Source: an uncultured Sphingorhabdus sp.
GTDB taxonomy: Bacteria; Pseudomonadota; Alphaproteobacteria; Sphingomonadales; Sphingomonadaceae
Reading direction: 5' to 3'
Assembly (NCBI RefSeq): GCF_937872355.1
Contig: NZ_CALMSV010000033.1
Location: forward strand, 1-50,492
DNA length: 50,492 bases
Positions within the stretch are counted from its first letter, which is position 1. The number at the start of each line of letters is the position of its first letter. Shown here one piece after another: positions 33,778-43,013 of the stretch. Under the pieces are notes generated by a model. It searched no databases. It saw only the letters and a program-made list of their open reading frames with translations, and was not told where the DNA came from. A program made the position numbers and the translations under genes.

Positions 33778-33938
33778 CGTGCGGAACGATGATGTTTAAA
33801 TCGATCGGTATTTGCGTCGATCGGTCTGAAATATCAAAACAGTCCAAGCCGACCGATGCGCTTCTGACGGCCAGAAACTGGCATGGGCGACTTAGTTAGG
33901 CAACTTCGGATCACAATTATATCTAGTCAGGACTGACC

Positions 33939-36518
33939 TTAGACAACCTTGAAGATCAAAGCGCCATCGCCTTCTTCAATCCTCAGCGTCGCGCCGTCTG
34001 GTACTTCGCCTCTAAGAATCAGATCGGCTAGCGGATCCTGCAAATGGCGCTGGATTGCACGCTTCAGCGGCCGGGCGCCGTAAACCGGGTCGTAACCGAC
34101 ACGGCCCAGCCAGCCTTTCGCACCATCGCTGAGTTCGATGATGATCTTGCGGTCCTTGAGCAATTTTTGCACACGGCCGACCTGGATGTCGACAATCGGT
34201 GCCATATGCTGCGCGGCCAAGCGGTGGAACAGGATGATTTCATCCAGCCGGTTCAGGAATTCCGGTCGGAAATGCGCGCGGACGACTTCCATCACCTGCG
34301 GCTCGGCCTTTTCGACATCCTCATCATCGCCCAAAGCCGCCAGATACTGGCTGCCGAGGTTGGAGGTCAGGATGATCAGCGTGTTCGAGAAATCGACCAC
34401 GCGGCCCTGACCGTCGGTCAGGCGGCCATCGTCGAGCACCTGCAGCAGCACGTTGAAGACATCGCTGTGCGCCTTTTCGACCTCGTCGAACAGCACCACC
34501 TGATAGGGGCGGCGGCGCACGGCTTCGGTGAGCACTCCGCCTTCGTCATAGCCGACATAGCCTGGAGGTGCGCCGATAAGCCGGGAGACGCTGTGCTTCT
34601 CCATGAACTCGCTCATGTCTATGCGGACCATCGCGCTGTCATCGTCGAACAGATATTGCGCGAGCGCCTTGGTCAGCTCGGTCTTGCCGACGCCGGTGGG
34701 GCCGAGGAAGAGGAAGCTGCCAAGCGGGCGGTTGGGGTCTTGCAAACCGGCTCGCGAACGGCGCACGGCTTTCGAAACGGCTTCGACGGCATCCTTCTGT
34801 CCGATAACGCGCGCGCCAAGCCATTCCTCCATCTTGAGGAGCTTTTCGCGCTCGCCCTCCATCATCTTGTCGACGGGGATTCCGGTCCAGCGGCTGACGA
34901 CCGAGGCGATGTCTTCGCTCGTCACTTCCTCGCGCAGCATCGCATTGCCGGCTGCGGCAATGGCATCCTCCAGTTGTTTTTCAAGGCCGGGGATCGTGCC
35001 ATATTGTAGCTCACCCGCCTTGGCCAAATCGCCATTGCGCTGCGCCTGCTCCAGCTCGATGCGCGCATGGTCGAGCGCTTCCTTGATCTTGGACTCGGCC
35101 GAAATCTTCTCCTTTTCCGCCATCCAGCGGGTGGTAAGTTCGGTCGACTGCTGTTCGAGGTTGGCAAGGTCGGCCTCGAGCGTCGCCAGCCGGTCTTTCG
35201 AGGCCGCGTCGCTTTCCTTCTTCAACGCCTCACGCTCGATCTGCAGCTGCATGATGCGGCGGTCGAGATTTTCGATTTCCTCCGGCTTGGATTCGACCTC
35301 CATGCGCAAGCGCGAAGCAGCCTCGTCCATCAGGTCGATCGCCTTGTCGGGCAGAAAACGGTCGGAAATATAGCGGTGCGAAAGCGTCGCCGCGCTCACC
35401 AGCGCGCCGTCTGTGATGCGCACGCCGTGGTGCAGCTCATATTTCTCTTTCAACCCGCGCAGGATCGAGATTGTATCTTCAACTGTCGGCTCACCGACGA
35501 ACACCGGCTGAAAACGGCGCTGCAACGCCGGGTCTTTTTCGACATGCTTCTGATATTCATCGAGCGTGGTCGCACCGATGCAGTGGAGCTCACCGCGGGC
35601 CAAGGCAGGCTTCAGCAGGTTGGAGGCGTCCATCGCGCCTTCGCCCTTGCCCGCGCCGACCAGCGTGTGCATTTCGTCGATGAAGAGGATGATATCGCCT
35701 TCGCCCTGTTTGGCCTCGTCGAGCACGCCCTTCAGCCGCTCCTCAAACTCACCACGATATTTGGCGCCAGCGATTAGCGCGCCCATGTCGAGCGACATCA
35801 GCTTGCGGTCTTTCAGGCTGTCGGGCACGTCGCCATTGGCGATGCGGATCGCGAGGCCCTCAGCGATCGCGGTCTTGCCGACTCCGGCTTCGCCGATCAG
35901 CACCGGATTGTTTTTGGTGCGGCGGGCGGGGGTTTTTATGGTACGAAGGGTTTTTTCATCGCGGCCGATGACGGGGTCGGGATTTCCCCCGCGGGGCACC
36001 TCGGCCAGGGCGCGGGGGAATTTTTTTAGCGCATCATAGCGGTCTTCGGCACCGGCTGTATCGGCGGTGCGGCCACCGGTCAGGTTCTTGATTGCGGTGT
36101 TGAGCGCCTCAGTTTTGACGCCAGCAGCGGCCAATGCCTTGCTCGCAGCGGTATTGCCACCCAAGGAGAGCGCCAACAGTATCGCTTGCACGGTGACAAA
36201 GCTATCGCCTGCTTTCTGCGCCACCTGTTCGGCTGCATCGAGCACGCGGACCGCATCATTATCGAGGCCCGGGGTCTGTTGAGCGCCGCCACCCGTTACG
36301 GCAGGCACGCGCGCCAGTGCGGCGTCGGTCTCGCGTACAGCCGCAGCCGCATCGCCACCTGCCGCCTTGATAAGGCCCGATGCCATGCCTTGCTCGTCTT
36401 CGAGCAATGCCTTCAAGATATGTTCCGGTGAAATCCGTTGATGGTTCATGCGGATCGCAACGGTCTGGGCCGACTGCAGGAAACCTTTTGCGCGGTCGGT
36501 AAATTTCTCGAGATTCAT
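33939..36518 (-). CDS. clpB: Disaggregase chaperone ClpB
   Basis: Hexameric AAA+ chaperone that pulls proteins out of aggregates with DnaK. At 859 residues it has the standard length. The order is an N-terminal Clp repeat domain, the first ATPase with [14 protein letters not shown], the coiled-coil middle domain (about 400-530) that marks ClpB rather than ClpA/C, the second ATPase with [13 protein letters not shown], and the small D2 domain. The ribosome-binding site AAGGGA lies inside one arm of a 16-bp inverted repeat (36521-36616), suggesting control at translation. Confidence 0.98.
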   Translation of the reverse strand: MNLEKFTDRAKGFLQSAQTVAIRMNHQRISPEHILKALLEDEQGMASGLIKAAGGDAAAAVRETDAALARVPAVTGGGAQQTPGLDNDAVRVLDAAEQVAQKAGDSFVTVQAILLALSLGGNTAASKALAAAGVKTEALNTAIKNLTGGRTADTAGAEDRYDALKKFPRALAEVPRGGNPDPVIGRDEKTLRTIKTPARRTKNNPVLIGEAGVGKTAIAEGLAIRIANGDVPDSLKDRKLMSLDMGALIAGAKYRGEFEERLKGVLDEAKQGEGDIILFIDEMHTLVGAGKGEGAMDASNLLKPALARGELHCIGATTLDEYQKHVEKDPALQRRFQPVFVGEPTVEDTISILRGLKEKYELHHGVRITDGALVSAATLSHRYISDRFLPDKAIDLMDEAASRLRMEVESKPEEIENLDRRIMQLQIEREALKKESDAASKDRLATLEADLANLEQQSTELTTRWMAEKEKISAESKIKEALDHARIELEQAQRNGDLAKAGELQYGTIPGLEKQLEDAIAAAGNAMLREEVTSEDIASVVSRWTGIPVDKMMEGEREKLLKMEEWLGARVIGQKDAVEAVSKAVRRSRAGLQDPNRPLGSFLFLGPTGVGKTELTKALAQYLFDDDSAMVRIDMSEFMEKHSVSRLIGAPPGYVGYDEGGVLTEAVRRRPYQVVLFDEVEKAHSDVFNVLLQVLDDGRLTDGQGRVVDFSNTLIILTSNLGSQYLAALGDDEDVEKAEPQVMEVVRAHFRPEFLNRLDEIILFHRLAAQHMAPIVDIQVGRVQKLLKDRKIIIELSDGAKGWLGRVGYDPVYGARPLKRAIQRHLQDPLADLILRGEVPDGATLRIEEGDGALIFKVV

Positions 36519-36520
36519 AT

Positions 36521-36616
36521 CCCTCGTCCCTTGTGTCTCAGCGCTTCCCCAAAACCAATTTAGGAAGCCTCAGGCAAAGATGTAATGTTGCATTTTTGCA
36601 ACACAAGGGACGAGGG
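36521..36616 (-). promoter_or_regulatory. Candidate RNA element masking the clpB ribosome-binding site
   Basis: The 16-base sequence CCCTCGTCCCTTGTGT at 36521-36536 recurs as an exact inverted copy at 36601-36616. In the clpB mRNA the distal arm would pair with the arm that carries AAGGGA eight bases before the ATG, closing a 64-base loop. Inside the loop is a second hairpin, GTTGCA/TGCAAC (36587-36602). This fits a thermosensor-like leader for a heat-shock gene, if transcription starts upstream of 36616. Alternatively the distal CCCTTG could be a heat-shock -35 element, in which case the arm would not be transcribed. Confidence 0.5.
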
Positions 36617-36628
36617 CGCGATTTTTTC

Positions 36629-38185
36629 TTAGCGTTTCCAGTTGCGGACAAACTCGTCGAGGATGCGCACACCCCAACCCGATGCACCTTTCGGGGTGAC
36701 ATCGTCGCTGCTGTCGGCCCAGTTGACGCCGGCAATATCGAGATGTGCCCAAGGTGTCGCCTCATTGACGAAAAATCCGATAAAGGCAGCGCCGAGGCTG
36801 GCACCCGGACGTCCGCCTTCGGCCGAATTCTTGATATCGGCGATGTCGGATTTCATGGTTTTGGTGTGGTTGGGATGGAGCGGCAAACGCCAGACTTCTT
36901 CGCCCACTGCCTTGCCTGCAGCGGCCATTTGTGTGGCCATGGCATCGTCACGCGCAAACAGGCCCGCATAATCATAACCCAATGCCTGACCGACCGAGCC
37001 GGTGAGCGTGGCGATATTTACCAGCGCCGCGGGCTTATGGTTGGCGATGACATATTCATTGGCATCAGCGAGGACGAGACGCCCTTCGGCGTCTGTATTC
37101 ATCACTTCGATGGTTTTGCCACTATAGGTGCGAACGACGTCTCCAGGGCGCTGTGCGTTACCGCCCGGCATATTTTCCGCTAGGGCTGCGACCGCCAAGA
37201 CATTCACATTGGCGCGCGATTTGGCGAGCGAAAGGACAGCGCCCATCGTTGAGGCAGCGCCTGCCATATCCGACTTCATTTCCCACATGCCCGAATTGGG
37301 TTTGATCGAAATGCCGCCGCTGTCGAAGGTGATGCCCTTGCCTACCAAGGCAATGGGCGCTCCGTTTCCGCCACGATATTCGACCAGCATCAGGCGGGGC
37401 GGACGGCGTGAGCCTTGGCCCACGCCTGCCAGAGTGCCCATGCCCAGACGGCGCATCGCAGCTTCGTCGAGCACTTCGATCTTTACGCCCGATACTCCGG
37501 CAAAGGCTTCGCGCACGCGGGCGACGAAACTTTCGGGGTAGATGACATTGGCGGGTTCGGTCGAAAGATCGCGGGTGAGCGTAACGCCTTCGGCCAGCGG
37601 GGCACCACGCGATTTCCATTCGGCTTCGGCACTGCGAACGTCCCCGACTACGATAGTGGCAGGCTGCGCAGAGGGCACTGATTTACCGACGGTCTTGTAC
37701 CGGTCAAACCGATATTGGCCGAGGCTATAGCCCAGCGCGACGTTTGCCGCTTCATCGCTGGCGGCACCGACAATGCTCACGGGATGGGCTTCATCGCGCA
37801 TGTCCTGAGCAATGCGTCCGCCTGCACGGCGTAGCCTGTCTGCTACATCGCCATCGCCAGCCATGCCGACCAGATCGATGCGCGCGTGGCGGCCAATTCC
37901 GCGTAACGTCAGATCACTGCCGTCCTTGCCATCGAACTTCGCATTGGCGATTGCCGCCTTGACGCTGGCTTCAGTCGCGCTGCCAAGCACGCCCGTTGGC
38001 AGATCGGCATTTCGCATCAGTATCACGAGCACGCCATCATCGGCAGCGCGGTTTGCAAAGGCAATCGGGCGCGCCTGCGAATTGGCGGCGGTGGAGGGTT
38101 CGATACCCGATCCAGCCGGTACGCCCTGTGCCAAGGCAGGCACGCTGGCGGTAGCGAGAATGAGTGCGAACAAGTGACGGCGCAT
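36629..38185 (-). CDS. M17 leucyl aminopeptidase family protein, exported
   Basis: Zinc/manganese aminopeptidase of the M17 family, 518 residues. Unlike cytosolic PepA it has a clear signal peptide (MRRHLFALILATASVPALAQ), so it acts in the periplasm. The N-terminal domain (about 40-200) is followed by the catalytic domain with VGKGITFDSGGISIKP, KSDMAGAASTMGAV and the signature NTDAEGRLVLADA, so all metal ligands look intact. It is divergent from the penicillin acylase gene. Its stop is 110 bases before clpB, so read-through into clpB is possible. Confidence 0.94.
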   Translation of the reverse strand: MRRHLFALILATASVPALAQGVPAGSGIEPSTAANSQARPIAFANRAADDGVLVILMRNADLPTGVLGSATEASVKAAIANAKFDGKDGSDLTLRGIGRHARIDLVGMAGDGDVADRLRRAGGRIAQDMRDEAHPVSIVGAASDEAANVALGYSLGQYRFDRYKTVGKSVPSAQPATIVVGDVRSAEAEWKSRGAPLAEGVTLTRDLSTEPANVIYPESFVARVREAFAGVSGVKIEVLDEAAMRRLGMGTLAGVGQGSRRPPRLMLVEYRGGNGAPIALVGKGITFDSGGISIKPNSGMWEMKSDMAGAASTMGAVLSLAKSRANVNVLAVAALAENMPGGNAQRPGDVVRTYSGKTIEVMNTDAEGRLVLADANEYVIANHKPAALVNIATLTGSVGQALGYDYAGLFARDDAMATQMAAAGKAVGEEVWRLPLHPNHTKTMKSDIADIKNSAEGGRPGASLGAAFIGFFVNEATPWAHLDIAGVNWADSSDDVTPKGASGWGVRILDEFVRNWKR

Positions 38186-38280
38186 GGGTGAACTTTCCTT
38201 TCCCTGAATCTTCTATATGCAACGCTCTTTAGGCAATGCTGCGACAGCGACAAGATAGCTTCGACGAAGGGGAGAGATAG

Positions 38281-40392
38281 ATGGGCAAATGGCTGTGGGG
38301 TGGGGCCGCTGTGGTCGCGATGATTGGCGGCGCATCGATGTTCTGGGAACCACTTGCTGCCGAAAGCGCGCCACCGCCGCCCTCCAAAAGCTATGATGTC
38401 GAAATCGTCCGCGATGGTTTCGGCGTACCGCACATCAATGGCAAGACCGATGCCGACGCAGCCTATGGCCTCGCCTTCGCGCATTCCGAGGATGATTTTT
38501 CGACGATTGAGGAAGTCGTGTCGATGACGCGGGGCCGCTATGGCGCGATTGCCGGGCAGGATGGCGCGAAGGTCGATTTCGTCTTTCACCTGCTCGGTGT
38601 GCGAGACACCGTCGAGCGGCGCTATGAAGAAATTCCGGCGGATGTAAGGGCGGTGCTTGATGCCTATGCGGCGGGGCTCAACCATTATGCTGAAAAGCAT
38701 CCAGAAGAGGTGCGATTGTCGAACCTCTTCCCAGTGAATGGTAAGGATATCGTGGCCGGATTCGTGCTGCGTGCGCCCTTCTTCTACGGCCTCGACAATT
38801 ACATTTCGACGCTGGTTGAGGGGAAGCCGCCGCCCAATGAAAGCGCTGCGGCGATGACGCCGATTGGGCGCGATCCCGAAATGAATGGCTCGAACGCCTG
38901 GGCGGTTGCACCGAGCCGGATGGCCGATGGCAAGACCTGGCTGGTTTCCAATTCGCACCAGCCTCTCGAGGGCCAAGTCGCCTGGTATGAAGCGGTTGTC
39001 CATTCAGGCGAAGGGCTCGACATGGCGGGCGCGCTGTTTCCCGGCTCGCCCTTTGTCCTGCTCGGCCATAACCGCCATCTGGGCTGGACCAATACGGTCA
39101 ACCGGCCCGATCTAGTGGATATCTACAAGCTGGTGGTCAACGAAGCGGGCGATCAATATCGCTACGATGGCAAATGGCTACCGCTGCAGGAAGAACGCGT
39201 CTGGCTGCCGGTGAAATTCGGCTGGTTCACCGTGCCGATCCCGCAGACCATCTATCGATCTGTGCATGGGCCTGTGATCAAGAACGATCAGGGCGCTTTC
39301 GCGATCCGCTATGCCGGGATCGATAATGTTAAGGCGGTTGAGCAATATTATCGCAACACCAAGGCGACCAATTGGGAAGAGTGGACCAAGTCGATGTCGA
39401 CTGGCGGCATCACCGGAACGAACTTCATCTATGCCGACAAGACCGGGCGTATTGCCTATGTCTACAATGCGCTATTCCCGGACCGGAAACCGGGTTTTGA
39501 CTATACCAAGATATTGCCGGGTGACAGCTCCGCGCCGGTATGGAAAGGGCCTGTGCCGTTTGATCGCTTCCCGAAGGTCGTCAGCCCCGTGTCGGGCTTC
39601 GTGCAAAATGCCAACAACACGCCTTATTTGGCGGCCGGGCGGGGTTCGGAAATCGATCCCAAGACGCAGTCACCCTATCTGGGCATTGAATTGGGTATGA
39701 CCAATCGTGGGCTGATGGGCACCGGACTGATGATGAACGATACATCGATCACGCCTGAAGAGCTACTCGCGATCAAGATGGATACCCGCTACGCCAAGTC
39801 GAGCTGGGTCAAGCTCTGGATGGACAGCCTGTTGGCCGTTGATGCCAAAGGTGATGCGAAACTGGTCGAGGCACAAAAATTGCTGCGCGAATGGGATTGG
39901 TCGAGCGACGGTAAGGGCAGGGCTGATGCGATTGCCGAACGCCTGATCCGCCATGCAGCTCGCGCCAATTGGCGGAATGATCCGTTGCCCAATCCGCGGG
40001 AGACGTTGCAAAAAACGGTGGAAGAGTTTGGCGAGCGCTTCGGTCGGCTCGACCCGGCGCTGGGCGACATCCAGCGCTTGCGGCGCGGTAAGGTCGACCT
40101 GCCCATGCTCGGCGGTACCGATACGCTACGGGCCACCACCATGTGGGATGGCGAACAGGCCGACGGCAAGATGCGCGTCCGTCACGGCGATAGTTTCATC
40201 ATGCTGGTGCGCTGGAATAAGGCAGGTCAAGTCGTTTCAGAATCGATCCAGCCTTATGGTGCCGCGACCAACCGCCCGGATTCGCCGCACTATACCGATC
40301 AAATGAAGCTCTATGTCGCCGGCAAATTCAAGCCCGTGCACTTCGACTGGGCCGACGCGGCAAAAAATGCAAAGCGGCGCTATCGACCCTGA
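38281..40392 (+). CDS. Penicillin acylase (S45) family amidohydrolase
   Basis: Ntn hydrolase made as a 703-residue precursor. A signal peptide (to about residue 29) is followed by the alpha chain, and self-cleavage should occur before the nucleophile Ser204 in NGSNAWAV. The beta chain includes SNSHQPLEGQVAWYE and GSPFVLLGHNRHLGWTNTVN. Relatives remove acyl groups from beta-lactams, acyl-homoserine lactones or other amides in the periplasm; the substrate cannot be told from sequence. It faces the exported aminopeptidase gene. Confidence 0.93.
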   Translation: MGKWLWGGAAVVAMIGGASMFWEPLAAESAPPPPSKSYDVEIVRDGFGVPHINGKTDADAAYGLAFAHSEDDFSTIEEVVSMTRGRYGAIAGQDGAKVDFVFHLLGVRDTVERRYEEIPADVRAVLDAYAAGLNHYAEKHPEEVRLSNLFPVNGKDIVAGFVLRAPFFYGLDNYISTLVEGKPPPNESAAAMTPIGRDPEMNGSNAWAVAPSRMADGKTWLVSNSHQPLEGQVAWYEAVVHSGEGLDMAGALFPGSPFVLLGHNRHLGWTNTVNRPDLVDIYKLVVNEAGDQYRYDGKWLPLQEERVWLPVKFGWFTVPIPQTIYRSVHGPVIKNDQGAFAIRYAGIDNVKAVEQYYRNTKATNWEEWTKSMSTGGITGTNFIYADKTGRIAYVYNALFPDRKPGFDYTKILPGDSSAPVWKGPVPFDRFPKVVSPVSGFVQNANNTPYLAAGRGSEIDPKTQSPYLGIELGMTNRGLMGTGLMMNDTSITPEELLAIKMDTRYAKSSWVKLWMDSLLAVDAKGDAKLVEAQKLLREWDWSSDGKGRADAIAERLIRHAARANWRNDPLPNPRETLQKTVEEFGERFGRLDPALGDIQRLRRGKVDLPMLGGTDTLRATTMWDGEQADGKMRVRHGDSFIMLVRWNKAGQVVSESIQPYGAATNRPDSPHYTDQMKLYVAGKFKPVHFDWADAAKNAKRRYRP

Positions 40393-40402
40393 GGCAAAGA
40401 AA

Positions 40403-40429
40403 AAGGCGGGTGTCACCAGACCCCGCCTT
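40403..40429. terminator. Bidirectional terminator between convergent genes
   Basis: Arms AAGGCGGG (40403-40410) and CCCGCCTT (40422-40429) enclose 11 bases. On the minus strand the stem is followed by a T-rich run (complement of AAAGAAAAA), giving a good terminator for the gene at 40462. On the plus strand the tail is weaker. Confidence 0.8.
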
Positions 40430-40461
40430 CCCCTCTTGATGTGCCGCTTTAGCGGCTGCCA

Positions 40462-41358
40462 TCACCCCTTGGTTATTTCGCTGCCGAGAGCGCCATATTT
40501 CTTTTCGAAACCGGCGACGTCTCCTGCGACGAGTAATTTGGCCTGATCGACCCAATTGTCACGCCCGATACGGCCGGTGAACACACCGAGTTTCGGATCA
40601 ATGTCCGCGATGTCGGCAGCGGTCCAGTTCGCAATCTGGTCTAGGCTGGTAATGCCCAGCGATTTGAGCTGCGTCACCAGTTTCGGGCCGACACCTTTCA
40701 GCAGTTCGATATTGTCAGGAATGGTGGGCTTGGCAGCTGGCTTTGCGGCGACGCTCTTTGCCTTTGGCTCCGCTTTCGCCTTTGGCGCTGCTGCTTTAGG
40801 GGCTGCCACCTTCTTTGGCGCAGGAGCTGGCGCCGATTTGACCTTAACTGGCGCCGCGGCTTTTGCCTTCGGCGCAGCTTTCGCTTTTACCGGTTCTGCT
40901 GCTTTAGCCTTGGGTGCGGCTTTCGCTTTGGTGGGGGCCGCAACTTTTGCTTGTGGCTCGGTCTTGGCTTTGGGCGCTGCAACAGCCTTTACCTTTGGAG
41001 CGGCTTTGGTCTTTTTGGGTATGGCAGCTTCGACCTTGGGCTCTGCCTTTGCTGCAGGAGCCGCTTTGGGCTTCGCTGGCGCTGCTTTTGCTTTGGCAGG
41101 TGCCTTCGCTGCAGGGGCTTTTGCCGCCGCCTTTGGCTTTGGTTTCGCAGCTGCCGTATCCATCAGAGGCGCAGGCTCGGCGACGACTGGTTCGGGCTCG
41201 ACCGCTTTGGGCGCAACTGGCGGCGACACCGTTTGTGCGGGCGATTCAATCTTTGGTTCAGCTTTGAGCGGTTCAGCCTTTTTGCGTGGGAAAACAAAAA
41301 AGAGGATGGCGAGAACCGCTAAGCCGACAACCAGAAAAATGAGTGCAGTCGATTCCAT
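40462..41358 (-). CDS. Membrane-anchored histone-H1-like protein with a helix-hairpin-helix end
   Basis: A 298-residue protein in three parts: an N-terminal membrane helix (about 5-24), a long Ala/Lys/Pro-rich region (about 26-210) built from loose AKPKA/APKAKA repeats like bacterial H1-type proteins, and a compact C-terminal domain (215-285) with LLKGVGPKLVTQLKSLGITS, a helix-hairpin-helix/RuvA-like motif also seen as an add-on to other alphaproteobacterial proteins. The basic region may bind DNA, RNA or peptidoglycan, so it could tie nucleic acid to the inner membrane. That role is inference. It is a single gene with its own terminator. Confidence 0.8.
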   Translation of the reverse strand: MESTALIFLVVGLAVLAILFFVFPRKKAEPLKAEPKIESPAQTVSPPVAPKAVEPEPVVAEPAPLMDTAAAKPKPKAAAKAPAAKAPAKAKAAPAKPKAAPAAKAEPKVEAAIPKKTKAAPKVKAVAAPKAKTEPQAKVAAPTKAKAAPKAKAAEPVKAKAAPKAKAAAPVKVKSAPAPAPKKVAAPKAAAPKAKAEPKAKSVAAKPAAKPTIPDNIELLKGVGPKLVTQLKSLGITSLDQIANWTAADIADIDPKLGVFTGRIGRDNWVDQAKLLVAGDVAGFEKKYGALGSEITKG

Positions 41359-41465
41359 CTAAAACTCCCCTCCAGCCTTCGGCTGTTCAGATTCATGTAG
41401 CGAGCACCTTAACCGGCCAAGAGCCAGTGTCCAGTATCAGCTTTTAACCAAATTTGGGCCAACTG

Positions 41466-41732
41466 TCAGCGGATATGCTCGACCAGATATTTGGCTGTAC
41501 GCAGGTCACACCCGGTTCGTTCACGGACCAGCTTTATAGCTTCGATCAAGCGCCCGTCGGCGCGGTAGAGCAGAACGAGTGACTTAAGATCCGGTGGCAA
41601 TTCAATCGCCTGTAAAGGCTGCACTGACGGCGTTTGCACGCGCTTTCGTCGCAAAAGTAAGAAGCACAAGGCGAAACCAGCGCCTACGCCGAGTGCAAAA
41701 CAGGTCCAGTCGGTTACCACATCGCCCGTCAT
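41466..41732 (-). CDS. Membrane-anchored protein with ribosomal L7/L12 C-terminal-like domain
   Basis: An 88-residue protein. A membrane helix (about 9-27) is followed by a short basic linker and a C-terminal piece (about 44-88) resembling the L7/L12 C-terminal fold: LPPDLKSLVLLYRADGRLIE then AIKLVRERTGCDLRTAKYLV. It lacks the N-terminal ribosome-binding part of L7/L12, so it is not a ribosomal protein. Its ATG directly follows the purD stop (TGAATG), so the two are coupled. Role unknown. Confidence 0.78.
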   Translation of the reverse strand: MTGDVVTDWTCFALGVGAGFALCFLLLRRKRVQTPSVQPLQAIELPPDLKSLVLLYRADGRLIEAIKLVRERTGCDLRTAKYLVEHIR

Positions 41733-43010
41733 TCAACTTTGTGACTTCTCGCGCTCAATTTCGCGCCAGCCGATGTCGCGACGCGAGAAACCTGTCGGGA
41801 AGCTGATGGCACCGACAGCGGTATAGGCTGCGGCTTGCGCTTCGGTTACTGAAGCACCGGTGGCTGTGACATTTAATACACGGCCACCATTAGCGACCAG
41901 CTGATCGCCTTTCATTGCGGTTCCTGCATGAAATATCCGCGCTGCGCCGACATCACCTATAGTGATCGCCCCTCCCTTTTCGGGCGTGCCGGGATAGCCG
42001 TTCGCGGCCATCACGACGGTGAGGGCATGTTCATCCGAAAGAACGGGGCGCGCGCCCTCGGCCAATCCGCCCTCTGTCGCTGCTGCCAATAGCAGCGCGA
42101 CCAGATCGCCTTCAAAGCGCATCATCAGCACCTGACATTCGGGATCGCCAAAGCGGCAATTATATTCGATCAGCTTGGGCCCATGGGCGGTCAGCATCAG
42201 TCCTGCGAAAAACACGCCGCTATAGGGCCGTCCGTCGCGCGCCATCGCCTTAACTGTTGGTTCGATGATGCGGTTCATCACGTCGGCTTCGAGTTCGGGC
42301 GTAAATACCGGTGCTGGCGAATAGGCCCCCATCCCGCCGGTATTGGGGCCGGTATCGCCATCGCCGACGCGCTTGTGATCCTGCGCCGAGCCGAAGGGAA
42401 CGACATTTTGGCCGTCGCTGATCGCGAAAAAGCTGACCTCTTCTCCCGTCATGAACTCTTCGATCACGACCTCCGCCCCGGCATTGCCGAAGCCGCCGCC
42501 GAACATATGTTCGATGGCTTCCTGCGCCTCGGCCGCGGTTTCGGCAATGATCACGCCCTTGCCAGCGGCAAGGCCATCCGCCTTGATCACGACCGGCAAA
42601 CCGAAACGGCCAAGATCGGCAAGGGCCGCGGCCTTGTCGTTGTGGCGGGCATAGGCGGCCGTGGGTATGTCTTCCCGCGCACACAGGTCCTTCACAAAGC
42701 CCTTTGATCCCTCAAGCACCGCCGCGTTGGCATTGGGGCCGAATACCTTGATACCCGCTGCGCGCAGGCGGTCGCCCAGTCCATCGACGAGCGGTGCTTC
42801 GGGGCCAACAACGACAAACTCAACGCGCTTCTTTGCGCAGAATGCGACGACAGCCTCATGGTCGGCCGGATTGACATCTACACATTCCGCACATTCGGAA
42901 ATTCCAGGGTTGCCGGGACTTGCGAACAATTTTTCGCAAAGAGGCGATTGCGAAAGCCGCCACGCCAGCGCATGTTCGCGTCCACCCGAACCGATAAGCA
43001 AGATATTCAA
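41733..43010 (-). CDS. purD: Phosphoribosylamine-glycine ligase
   Basis: PurD joins phosphoribosylamine and glycine with ATP to give GAR in purine synthesis. 425 residues, starting [20 protein letters not shown]. The ATP-grasp domain has [16 protein letters not shown] and the downstream family motif [14 protein letters not shown], and [13 protein letters not shown] [14 protein letters not shown] carries metal ligands. It is divergent from xseA with only three bases between the start codons, so each promoter must lie inside the other gene. Confidence 0.98.
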   Translation of the reverse strand: MNILLIGSGGREHALAWRLSQSPLCEKLFASPGNPGISECAECVDVNPADHEAVVAFCAKKRVEFVVVGPEAPLVDGLGDRLRAAGIKVFGPNANAAVLEGSKGFVKDLCAREDIPTAAYARHNDKAAALADLGRFGLPVVIKADGLAAGKGVIIAETAAEAQEAIEHMFGGGFGNAGAEVVIEEFMTGEEVSFFAISDGQNVVPFGSAQDHKRVGDGDTGPNTGGMGAYSPAPVFTPELEADVMNRIIEPTVKAMARDGRPYSGVFFAGLMLTAHGPKLIEYNCRFGDPECQVLMMRFEGDLVALLLAAATEGGLAEGARPVLSDEHALTVVMAANGYPGTPEKGGAITIGDVGAARIFHAGTAMKGDQLVANGGRVLNVTATGASVTEAQAAAYTAVGAISFPTGFSRRDIGWREIEREKSQS

Positions 43011-43013
43011 GTG

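Noticed and set aside
38023..39003. Open frame of 326 codons on the minus strand
   Set aside because: It is antisense to the penicillin acylase gene and overlaps the aminopeptidase start; no recognisable domain.
40520..41358. Plus-strand frame antisense to the H1-like gene, Ala/Phe/Gly-rich
   Set aside because: Its apparent membrane-protein character is just the reverse complement of Lys/Ala codons; the minus-strand protein has a real domain and terminator.
42858..43013. Upstream extension of the xseA frame
   Set aside because: It is antisense to the purD start and unlike XseA N-termini; ATG 43014 fits better.
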